This document shows, piece after piece, positions 25,901-37,900 of a DNA stretch of 64,000 nucleotides. Below the pieces are notes generated by a model that worked only from the letters and a program-made list of their open reading frames with translations, did no database searches and was not told where the DNA came from. Each line of letters starts with the position of its first letter. Within the stretch, counting starts at the first letter, position 1. The stretch spans positions 38,094 through 102,093 of IMG/VR virus record IMGVR_UViG_3300009104_000006, one strand, 5' to 3'. The DNA comes from a virus. A program made the position numbers and the translations under genes.

Positions 25901-28900
25901 TTGCCTATACTTCCAAACCCATTTCTTGAATACATGAAGTAATCATCCGGTGCATATTGCGATAGTTTTCGGAAGTTGGACGCGGGCACTCCGTTCTTGT
26001 GAAGTATACTCCACCATGGTATGTGTAATGTGTGACCCGGTGAAGAGTCTGAGAACATAGTTGAGTAAGGAAACCCTCTTCTTGTGAATGCAGGAGACTC
26101 CGTCATCTGTATTCCATGTGCATTATGAAGCATTAGTGGAGGTATATTTGTGAATTGACTACCGAAATCAGGATTGACATCAAGCATAGCCTCATTGATG
26201 AATACCTCACAACCTCGCACATCTGCTTGTGTGGCTTTTGCTAAAACTAATGTCAGCCCACCTTTTGCAGTGCTCTCATTGATGCCTATCACTGTGTTTA
26301 CTTGCTGACTGGTAAGTTCTGTAGTGCTGTTGTTGTGGAAACCAACAAGTTGGTTGTTGAACAGATTTGGTTGTATGATGATTTGGTAGGCTCCAACTTC
26401 AGCAGGGTCTGGGAAATGCCTTGCGAGTGTGTAGTTGGCTGCGGCTTCGAGAACGATGCTATGTCCGCCCGCTTTGTTCACTGCACCCGCTAATGACCCA
26501 GCAGAAGCCAAAATACCATAACCGTCATACTTCAAGCCTGTTTCAAACATCAAAGTGAATGCTCCACCATGAATATCGCTTGGGCCAGAAGGTGCTGCGT
26601 TTATGCCACTGAAGTTGATTTCAGCATCCATTGGATGAGTATTGTCTTGCAGTGACGTGCTTTCTGTTCCGCCATATTGCGTTACCATAGAATTGTTGAT
26701 ACCCGATTTCTTGTTAATTGCAGTGGCGTGTTCGTTGAAACGAGCGGAATCTGTGAATCCAACACTCATGTTGTAATCGGCAAGATGACGATTATACAGA
26801 CTCTGATATGCAGGATGAGCCCAGTGTCCGGGCAGCATGGGCATTGTGGGCGTGATGAAGTGATGTCCCATTCTGGGATATGGCATAGGCGTCATCTTTG
26901 GTTTACTGTATGCATTGTATGCTATCGTATCACTGGCAAAATAGCGCGTATGGGCCATATCTGGGGAATTTCCAGATACTTCAGCATGGTCACGTAAGCG
27001 TCTTGACGCAAAGAAACGCGTGCTTCCACCGGGTATATAGTAAGATGGAACAACTTTCAGAGCAGTAGTTGTGTTTTCCGCCATAAAGGCAGTAAAATCA
27101 ACATCTCCTACAATCTCCATGGTTGTATCATTTTCAGCAAGATATGAGCAAACAACTCCTTCATCCGTTATGGGATTATACACTCTGAGGAACTTTCTTC
27201 CGTCCTTCGCCTCTTTCGTTCCAAATCCTGCATTGAAAACCTCAGTATTCAGTGCCCCGTCTATTGTAAGAACGCCAGTCTCAGCATTCCAATTATTTGC
27301 ACCAAGTGTTTGTGTAACCGATACACTATCGTTTACCACACCGTTAGTATGACTGTAAATAGTCGGATAACGATGAGTGTGACTGTGTCCCATCTTACAG
27401 ACATGGAAGAATAGAGTCCTATCATGTAATTCGTAGGACGTATGTAGTGGCTCGTTATTTACCCATGCTCCTACTTCAGAATCGAATGTTATGGGGTCTA
27501 TTCTCTCCCAATTATGGTCTTCGTATGTCGGCCCTTTTCTTGGCCCTGCTACACTGTTATCGAAAAGATGGCCTATTGTGTCGGCACCTAAATCTGGGTG
27601 TATCATACCTCCCGTTCCCATAGTTTCGTTCTGATAGGCTTGCAGTGGGTCGAATCCTGAGCGCACTACGATATTTCCCGGTATGGAATCGGGATTCGGT
27701 AGTTGCACTTTGAGATTAGGAGTCTTTCCAGAGTTAGCGAGTGCTGGTCCGTTGCCTTTCACACCACGATTTTCCGGCGTGCGGAAGCCACGTATGATAG
27801 TCCCCAGCGGACTACCACCCTCTATCTTGTGTATTTGCCCCGCATCGTCTGTTACAGTAATACTCTGGAATTGTATCTCTTCATTCGGTATGGTAAGCAC
27901 ATTCCCCACCTTGTATGGGTGTTTTCTCAGCAACTCAGGGTGTGCAAGTTCCTGTGCCTGTAATACAGGTAGCATAGCGCTATTTGTTGTCTCGAAAGTA
28001 AATCTAACATTCCCATACAATTTCTCTCCTGTAGTATAGGCTGTGTTATTCTTCACCCTCGTCATCCACGGCACTGCACCAAGGCCTCGTGCATTGATAG
28101 TGGGTAAACTGAGATTGCCGCCATCCATTCTTTTCCAAACTATGTGTTCTACTGAGAAGTTTTTCGCTGCTGAATTTTTATACATGTCAAATGCATTCAC
28201 ATCCCCCATCCAATACTCGTTAGGATAGTTTCCGCTCACGGTATAGGAATATCCAGTGCCGTCCATATCTTGATGGTTAGCAGATACATTACGTTCCGCA
28301 TCTCCACTTTCAAGAAGCACAGAACCAACAGAGTAGTCTAAATCGAAGAGTAAATCACCAGTCTTAGCGCGTCCGGGTGTTGCGTTTTTGAGATTGAGGT
28401 CATCTGATACTGCACCGTGGAAATATGTCCCAACATCTCCATTGAATGGAGCATCAGAGGAATTGTCTGCGAAAGCATTTGCTATCGTTGGAACAGTTGT
28501 GCTATCGTTGTGCTGTTCGCCGTGGTCTACAATTAGAGCCTCTACATTCGGACCAGCATTCGCGGGCGCAATAAAGCGGTCTTGACCGTGGAATCTTTCA
28601 TCCCATAGTGTAGTTCCAGCATAATGGATGGGGTCAGTTCCTTCACCCTTAACGTGTAACCAATCACCTGTAGCAGTAATTGCGTCTCTATCGAACTTCG
28701 CTATCAAAGAACTTTCAGAATTGTAACTGACTACGAGGAATGCATTGCTATACAATCCCTGTGGCAATGAGAGTTCCTTTGGTAAAGTAGTCGATATCTC
28801 GTAATTTGTGGGTTTTGCCCATTGGTTTGAGTTATCCGTAGTATCTGTGTCCTTGAAGTAGCCTTGTCCATTAGCAGGCGTTCGCCCATTAGCATCTAAT

Positions 28901-31900
28901 GTATAATTTGTATACAGACTTGCCTTCGTGATGTAAGTATCAAGGTTATCTCCTGCGCCATTGATGGTAGGAGTGCTTTCGGGACTATGTCGCATAGGAG
29001 CAACTACTGGAACCGTGCCGTATGTGCTCATAACGGAGCCAGCAGAGCCGTATGGTGAGAATCCCAGCATTGAATGATATGCTCCTAATCCAGCAGCATA
29101 TCCGGTTGCTGTAGTAGTCGAATCATTCTTCGTTACGCTGGTGCTTATCTTGAGACTATTGAGATATGAATACCGCTCCCCATGCCAACCGGCCACACCT
29201 ACTGGCCTCGTCCTGTCTATTGCATCAACTATGCCTGAGAAGTGAACTTGCGTCATGTGGTCTCGTGCACTTACATCTTCGTTGTTGAATTGCATTATTC
29301 CGGCTTTACTCCAAACATACAGATTACCACTCAAAGTCGTAGGATTGCTATTTGCATTGCTTGCTTTGTGATTAGCCCATGTAGTATCATACTCAAATAC
29401 AGTCTGGCCTCTTATCGCATTAGGTGCAAGATGGAATCTTACTTTCCAATTACCTCCTGAAGCAATTACGTCACGAGAGTGATATACTGCCCAACCGGGG
29501 TCTACAGAATCCCCTTCACTGTCGTCATCAGTATTAACTCTCAACCAACCCGAAGCGGGAATTTGCTCCAATAACGTTTGGCTGGCATTTGCTGCGCTTT
29601 CGACATATTGCGGATAGGTGCTATGATTGTAAGAGCCAACAGTGCCTAAATCTACCCATCCATAGCGGTCTTGTCGCATTGCATTACCCATAGAAGGCAT
29701 GTGAGTGCCTCCCATACTCTTGAGTGCTCCAGCACCGGGGAAAGCGTTGATGGCTGCTCCTACCACAGTTGCGAGTTCTTCTCCATTCTGACATCTTGTC
29801 CCATCTATCAGGATGTATTCGTTCTTGGTGTTTCCAATTGAGAAATCTGTGCTACTACCGATATAATCCTGTATTGTAGCCATTAGGGGTCCAGCGACTC
29901 TGAAAGCAGTAGGATGAATCTGGTTATCTCTTGTCCATGTGCTTGATGAATTACCACCAGTAATCCGAGTATTCTTCTTTGGATGAACTGGATTAAACGT
30001 AAACTGATTATCTAACCAAGACCCACCTGCGTGGAAACCCCCATCCATATGGAATACCGTATCGGCACCCATCGTGATGCCGTAACCGATGAGTGGAACA
30101 TGCATTTTAGGATGCACTTGCTCGAAATCCTCTGCATTGTGTATTGAGTCATCATTCAACAACTGACCATACATCCTACCATGCTCCGGTCTCTGGAACA
30201 AGCCCGCACTACCACTGTTAGCCGAGTTCTTCCAACAATATCCAGCAGGAGTTTCCCAATTCACCATCGCTTTCCAATGGAAGCCAGCAGTAGCATTGTA
30301 GTATGTTTTCGAGTGCGGTCTATACTTTCCTTGGTCATTGACTATCGAGTTCGGGAACTTATTGTTAGAACCGCCTAAAGAGGGCACGCTTGCCCAAGAA
30401 TTGCCAGTATAGATGATTCTACCAGAGAAAGGCTCCAGTGTGTTGTGGCCCGAAGCAGCATCTGCGACTTCTTGTGTGAATGGGAATGCCTGCCCCGGTC
30501 CAAAGATGATATATGTCGTCTTGTTATCGGTATCTATTCCATCGACGTGGTCTTCATAACGTGCTGTAGGATGAGTGAATCGTAATACGAGAGGAACTGG
30601 TTTGGCCTTTATCTCCCCTGTGCTGGCGTAAAGTGAGCCCCCTCTACCCAAATCCGGTGAGAGTATATTGTCTCGATTGAATGCTGGTGGATTGATACTA
30701 CCTCTGTGTTGGTTGCAGAGAGCCGCACCGGGGAAGAAGGCAAACATAGCATTACAGTCCATCATAGCGAAACTGGTAGATATCTCGTTAGCGTTCTGTA
30801 TACCAGCCACTCCCGTTGGACCATTAGCGTATGGATGTGTGTAGAATGTGGAGTAGTCATTATTAGTGCCATCATTCACATCGAGCGTAACGCCGCTGAA
30901 TCCGCCTCCGAAGTAAAGAGGCACGCTGTGGTCGCTGCTGCTTTTTCCCCCTCTGAAATATACAACCGGCTCTGAGAAGACACTACCTATGGAGCGCAGT
31001 CCATCGAAATCTCTGTTATTGCTAAGTGATAGAAGATTATTCCAATATGGTGCGTCTCTTGTTATGTTACCTTCAGCGTTTTCGATATCCCAAGAAAGCA
31101 CGGTTGAACTGGTTGCTCCCCTCTTACTCTCAGCGAAAAGAGAATCCTTCTCATTCAACCATACTCTCTTTTTCTCTCCGAATGATGGGATATTACCCGA
31201 ATCATTTCCAGCGGGTATCATAAAGTGGAACATGGCAGCGCCGAGTGTTGCGCTTAAGAGCCAATCCACTCCACCAGCAGAACCAGTCAGCCTTTTATTT
31301 ACAACAGTAGCATCGGCTAAATTCGTCTGGATTCCGCCCCCTATCGTAAATGAAGATGTGCCACCTGTTGCAGTGACTTCTCCTATCACTCTTCCATCCG
31401 TCGTGGCAAGTATATCTCCTATTGCTACTGAATTGGCATTTCCCGCATCTATTGCTATTGCACCCGTCCAACCTATGGGATATCCATTGGCGTTATCCAC
31501 TTCCATTTGAGTAAAGGATGCCCAACCCATATTTAGCACAGAATGTGGAGTATCAATATGCGGTAAGATATGGTCGCCGGACGACCTCGTATATCGTATA
31601 CCCTTAAGATTCTCTCTCCATTCATTGATATTGACTGGAGTATTCTTAGAATCGACCAGATTAGGTGTTGCGGTATTAGCATGAGGGCCGCGCGCAATGG
31701 AACGAATCTGCAAGAGGGTATAGGGAATGTAACCGCAGTCTATGCCTCTGCTATCATCTATCAATGCGTCTGTGACTGCACGAGATGTGCCGAAAGCCCA
31801 ATCTGCCGTTCCCGTTGGCCTCGTTACTTTCTCTATCTCTCCGAACTCAAGATGTGCTGCTTGAATGCCAAAATCACGATGGAGAGAAGCAGAAAACGCC

Positions 31901-34900
31901 TCATTTAGAGGAATTACCGGCTTCTGAGTATTGTATGCCCGAATGCGCACAGCATTTTCGCTGACGCCCCATTCACCGAAAGTTCGCCCGTCTGCCGCAT
32001 ACATCTCAGTGCAATCGAAGATATGCCCATCTTCGGTATTTACTTCCCTTCCAGCGTTTATTGCGGCGGCAGTTACGGCAGCCATAAGTTCGTCAGTGAC
32101 AAGAGTAGTCCAATTCAATACAGGAGTGATGAGATAATTCGTATCAGTCCAACTTGGTAAACCTGTGATACCGTAGAATACATTACCATCCCTTCTTGTG
32201 TATGAGAGAGTCAGACCAACATCAGCGTCGCCATCGCCGTCAATATCCGAAATCTGTATCAGACCGTTTTCTCTTGGGAAGCCCAAATATCCTAATTTAT
32301 CATCAGAAAATGCAGCATCGAAAGGCGCAGGGAACGTTATCGTCATTTTAGTGCCCGATACGGCCGTGCCGACGTAAGCAGCAATACTCGGAGCATGAAC
32401 TCCTCTCCATCTTGCTCCTTTCCACGAACCAAGAGTTTCACTCACAGAACCGAAATCCATCCTTCCCGTAGCATCTCCTGTGCCGTGCATGTGATTACCG
32501 ACAGTAAATCCGCCTTGTGCTACGTCTCTATCATCGAAGAAAACGCAAACCTCCTCCTCTATTGTTGAAGGTAAAGTGGTGTTCTCATTGGCGAAAGAAT
32601 CACCCATCTTCCGATATACAAACCTTAGACCAGACTCAGAACCAACATTGTCCTTGAGCCTAAAACCGTATAATTGACCGCTACCTATTGCGTCAGACAA
32701 CTTATCTACAGTTGGCACATGACTGCTGTATGATGTCACCGAAGATGAACCGTATCGCTTATTGAACTTGGTATCTCCAATCTTTCCGAAGCCCCAAATC
32801 CCAGCATCTGGTGCCCAACCGGGCACTCCGCTGGCTACCAGTCCTCCGAAATTGATACGAGAGGTTGCTCTACTGCCAACTCTGAGACCTTTCACAAGTG
32901 TGGAAGATGAACCCTTGAGCGAGAAAGATTCATTGTTTATTGTGTTGTGATTCTTTCCGCTTACTGTATCAGATACTGCTCTAAGAACACTATCTTCCTC
33001 AAACTCAGCAACGCTTCTGACTTCCTCTCCGCTTTCTTCTGCAGTGATATACTGCTGTAATGTGGTGATTGGGGTAAATGGTCTTCCATGCTTATTCAGA
33101 GGCAATGGTGCGGGATGCATGTTCTCCCCCTCACCCTCTTCGGGCAATGCCCAGAAGTTACGCCACCTTCCACCATGGCCGATAAGGAACTGTGGTTGAT
33201 AGGGGTGTTGTCCTGTGCTATTGTCGAGCCATGTGCAGAAGTTCCTGCCAGTAGCGCCGGGCACTGTGCTGTGAATCACTACCGTATAACCTGTATCTCC
33301 GTTCAAGTCCTGAACTTCTCTGCCGATATGGGCACGAATATACCCCATGTGAGTTCCTCGGTCATTGTTATCGGTATGCCAGAATGGCGCAGGGTCGTGC
33401 GCGGAACCATCTGTATAACGAGCGTTTAGAGCAGCATGTTGGTTGATTAACCGCACAATTTCCTGCGCTGCTGCCTCAGTATTGACTACTCCATCCTTCT
33501 GAGCAACCTCACCGCAGTCTATCGTAAGCCTCCTAACGAAGTCCATGTCCTTCCACTGAGGCAGATGTTGGAGTCTACTCTCTTCGTGAGATGACAAGTC
33601 AAGTGTCGTGCTGCGTATTCCTTTCAGACAAAGGAAAGCGGGAATCACTCTGGTCCCATCTGGAGTATCAAAGAATGTTGAAGGGTCGCGGAAGGAACAG
33701 TTTGTCGTTCCATTTCTAAGTCTCACCAGTTCATTCGTAAAGGTATCAAACGAATCAACTGGTATTCTGGTAAATGAGTGATAACCATCTGCAACCTTGT
33801 AGAGAGCCACAGAGTCATTAGTCCTCGGAGTCACACTGTTATCGACGCTGAGACCAGATACTGTTCCACCGAACGAATAACCCGTATGGACATGGTGGCC
33901 GTGAGCCTTACCATACAACCTCGCGCCTGCTATCTTCCTACCGTCATCGGGAAGCGTCAAATTAGCGTAAGTGCTACTTTCAAGCAAATCGAGTGTATGC
34001 CTGTTAGCAAGGTCATGAGCGTATGCGCTCTCGATGAACTTAGATTGTTGAGTGCTTCGTATGTAGGGATTCTGTGAGAGAAATCCGTTAGCCACATCTA
34101 TCTGTGTAGTCCAAGGGCTCGGCCCAGAACCATTGTATGTCGCAGTAACCTTGTCGAGTCTGCTTCTGCTTGTGCCACCATCTTCCACGACTTCCTTCGG
34201 CCAGCCTATCTCAGCGGCTTGGGCGCTTGACTGCACCTGCATGTGAATATCTTGGAAGGCTACAAACTCCCTATCGTGCGCAGTATCATACAAAAGCACG
34301 CGTGCGTGCCCATCTTCAGCCAGATATGGGTCTACGTAAGCCACAGTGGGGGCTTGAGCGGCTGTGAGGCCCAGCGCCTTGTAGTTCTCCTCCACAGTCC
34401 TGTTCACGTGTTGTGCATAATTCCTCGCAGTTTCAAGGCAGGTGTTTCCAATTAGGAAGTTTTCAAGCGGTATGCTATCTCTTGGGTTAGTCGTATCCAA
34501 GTCTCCTTTTCCTCCGTTAAACTCCTTCCACACTTGCGCCTCATTCAGAACTCCCCTGCTCTTTGCGAATAGCCCCTCAACTGCATGGGGGTTGTTGTAT
34601 GACATATTAGCCCACACAGTGTCGCCGTTGCGTAGGCCACCCGAAGCGTAGGGATTGAGCCATGAAGTATTCAGTATGGCATCCTTATCCTCATAGTCCC
34701 CAATCCAGACTGCCAGTTTCGCATTCGACGGAATATCATTTGTATTACCGCTCAAATTGATTGTTTGCTTATCGTTCGCAAGAGGCTCAGTGACGCTCGT
34801 TACTTCACCTATCCTCCTCAGTGTGTCTGTTGTATCATTGATGTAGTAGTAAATAATGTCCCCCTTTTTGACGTTGAGGCCATGCAGGTCATTGACGCTC

Positions 34901-37900
34901 ATCCCAGTCGGGTTAGTGATTTCCACCAATGCTCTCGCTGTGGAGGAATACGCAGTAATGGCGATGTTCTCATCAATCATCAGATTACTCTTCGCTTCAT
35001 CATACGCAAGACTTCCCTCGCTCAATAAAGATGTGATGTAAGAACCGAAGACCTCACGACCACGACGAGCGAGGGTCAGTTGCTTACCCACCAAATCGCT
35101 CGCCGTTGGATAACTCTGCCCTAACTTAGTATAGGCGTGATAGACGAGTGTGATACTGTTCTCTGGGTTTGCGGTTGCTAACGTCTTGATGTTTCCATGA
35201 TATTGGTAACTATGTATATAGCCACTCTCCAACGTATACTGCATATCATATCTCAAATCACCAAGGCTGCTGGTTCCCAGAGTGTCATAACCAAGATTTG
35301 GCAGTTTCTTGAAATCCTCGTCGCTGAAAGTGAGGACGATAGCCTTGCTACTACCAGTCAGAGAAATAACAGAAGAGACGGTAAGAGGCGTTACAACTGC
35401 TCTCCCGCTCTGTATCTTCTCTGCATGGGGGTTGCTCTCAGGTCCAGCCTTGAACTCCACCGCGCTCGCATATTGGCGCAGACCGTAATCCACATTTCCA
35501 CCCTGTGTTTTTACACTGGCTGCGTCGTAGTAATACTCGCTTCTGCCTTCAAAGTCAGACGACGGAGTAAACTCGTCTGATGCAAGAGGGGAGAGAGTAT
35601 CATCAAAACCGATTCCGCCAGCAAAAACGGGAGTGCCCACATCAAGGCTATCAAGAAAATTACTTGTGTGACCATATTCTGCATCAACGATGGTAAGATA
35701 CTTGTTACCTGTGTTCACTCCGCTATACCAAGCCCACTCTCCGTTACCGAGCCAGACCTTTCTGTATCTGTATGCTGTCGTTACTCCTCTGTAAATGCCT
35801 GTCGATGTAGTAGCATCTGGAAACACATTGATATCGTTCACATAGAGACGTTTGTTAGACGCATCCCATTTTGTGATGAATGTCGAGTTGATATATTCCC
35901 TGTTAGCCAAAGCGTGTGAATACGCAGATTGAGCCTCTCTGTCTGCTGGCATTACGTCCTTGAGTCGTCTCCCTACTGGACTTGGATTCCACGTGTGAGC
36001 AGTGTGAGTGGCGTCTATGTGAATCTTGAATCCATTATCTGGGCCCACCCCACTGTCAAAGAACTGATGAGAGAAGAAAGGTATCTCGGCTAAAGCACGA
36101 GTGCTGGCGTATTGGGTGCCTAATTGGTAATCATGGCTAACATCACTCATACTCTGGAACATGCGGTCATTCACAGTGCTACCATTCTCTATCCTCGACT
36201 GCTCTCCAAAGTCTGGTTCATTGTATACAGTGAAAATACCTTCCAGAGTCGGGGTTCCACTCGTTACTCCTTTGAGAAAACCAGTAGCGTTGAGCAGTCT
36301 CGCCATCGAGGTATATTCGACACCACTCGATGAGACGAAGTCGCCCGAACCCAGCGTGCCTGATGAAAACGTGAAGGTCGTTCCATTCTTGGAATCATAC
36401 TTCCCGCTACTACCATCTGCAAGATACACTCTACCATAACGTGGGAATCCATAAGTGCCCCAACTTTGCATATCTGCAGATTCATTATTGATGGCCTTTA
36501 CATGAAGCACATCGGCTCCGCTACTAAAGTTAGCCACCAACTTATGGGCCATTGCTGCAAAGGCACGACGAGAAGAATATGGCTCATGAGCAAGAATACT
36601 TGGCTGATTCGTGGGCTTTGTGTCCATCGCTCCCTGCCCCGGTCCTCCAAGCGTGACTGTTACCACAGGCGAGTTCGGCTCTATCTCCTTGACGATGTGA
36701 GAGTCTGGACTTCCTCTACCTACCTCATTGATGGAACGAGAAGTTGCTGCTTCAGAGAGACCAATGCAGCGTATGGTAGTGAAGTTCTGCCCTTCTCCCT
36801 CAGTTTCTTCTATGCTTCTCACACGAGCGCGACTCATGAGATACATGAGCGAGACTGTGTTCGCATCATCTGAAGTGGAGACTAATGACTTGACGTTAGT
36901 CAGTTGATTGGTTCTCCTTCTATCAGATGGTTGAATGATTATTCTCATATCTGATGTGGCCGAATCCACTATCTCGATATTGTCTATGATATCGAAGACT
37001 TCGTGAATCGGCGTAGAAGACGATGCGGTAGCAGTATCGAACTCTCCAGCAGAAGGACTGTCTACCGTTGTGTGTGGCTCAACTCTGGAATACAATCCTT
37101 TGTCTGTTAGATTTACTTTCTGGCCTATCTTGTTCAATGCTATCCTATTGAATACCGATTCATGAGTTCCAGTGCTACTTACTGATTCCACAATCACTTT
37201 TGGTGGACTATTCTGAATCGAGTCAGCATCTGCTCTGGGAGTATAGTTCACAGGCGTCAAAGCCTCGTCTAACTCATCATCTGCCGAATATCCTTCGCTC
37301 ACATCACCTATCATGGAATGAGGCATGGCTAAACTATTCATTGAGAGTTCTGCAATAGCAGCGATGTCAATGTAGCCGCCCGGCGAATAAAGAGTCTTTC
37401 CAGAGCCTATGGCATTGATTATGGCATCGTAGATGTAAGAGCCGCCACCAGTAGCCACATCGGAAGCAGGAACGGTTTTCTCAACCATCAATAGGGGTTG
37501 AGTTGTTCCACTCATGCTTGCTCCAGTAAGGTCTATTGCGTTGTAGTGAATCTCAACATATGGAGCGAACTTGACATTGGTGCTGCTTAATTGCGGAACA
37601 TGCAATAATGCGACTCTGCTTTCCTTCGAGGGTCGAAGATGGAATTTTCTTGTTTCGTCATTAAAGGTGCCTTTCCATGCTGGCACTGGTCCCTTTAGCA
37701 TGAATGGAGTGAAGTCAAAATTAGGACCGCCGATGGCTATGAGTTTCTTCTTTCCAGCAGGGGGTGAAGATGTATTGTGATACGAATTGAAGGCGGCTGT
37801 AACAGTGCTGGAATTAACTACGTCGTTTATCTTGAAGTTTCCAGTCTCTCTGTATACGTCTACCCTGCTATTAACAGATATCTGCTTATCGACACCTTTC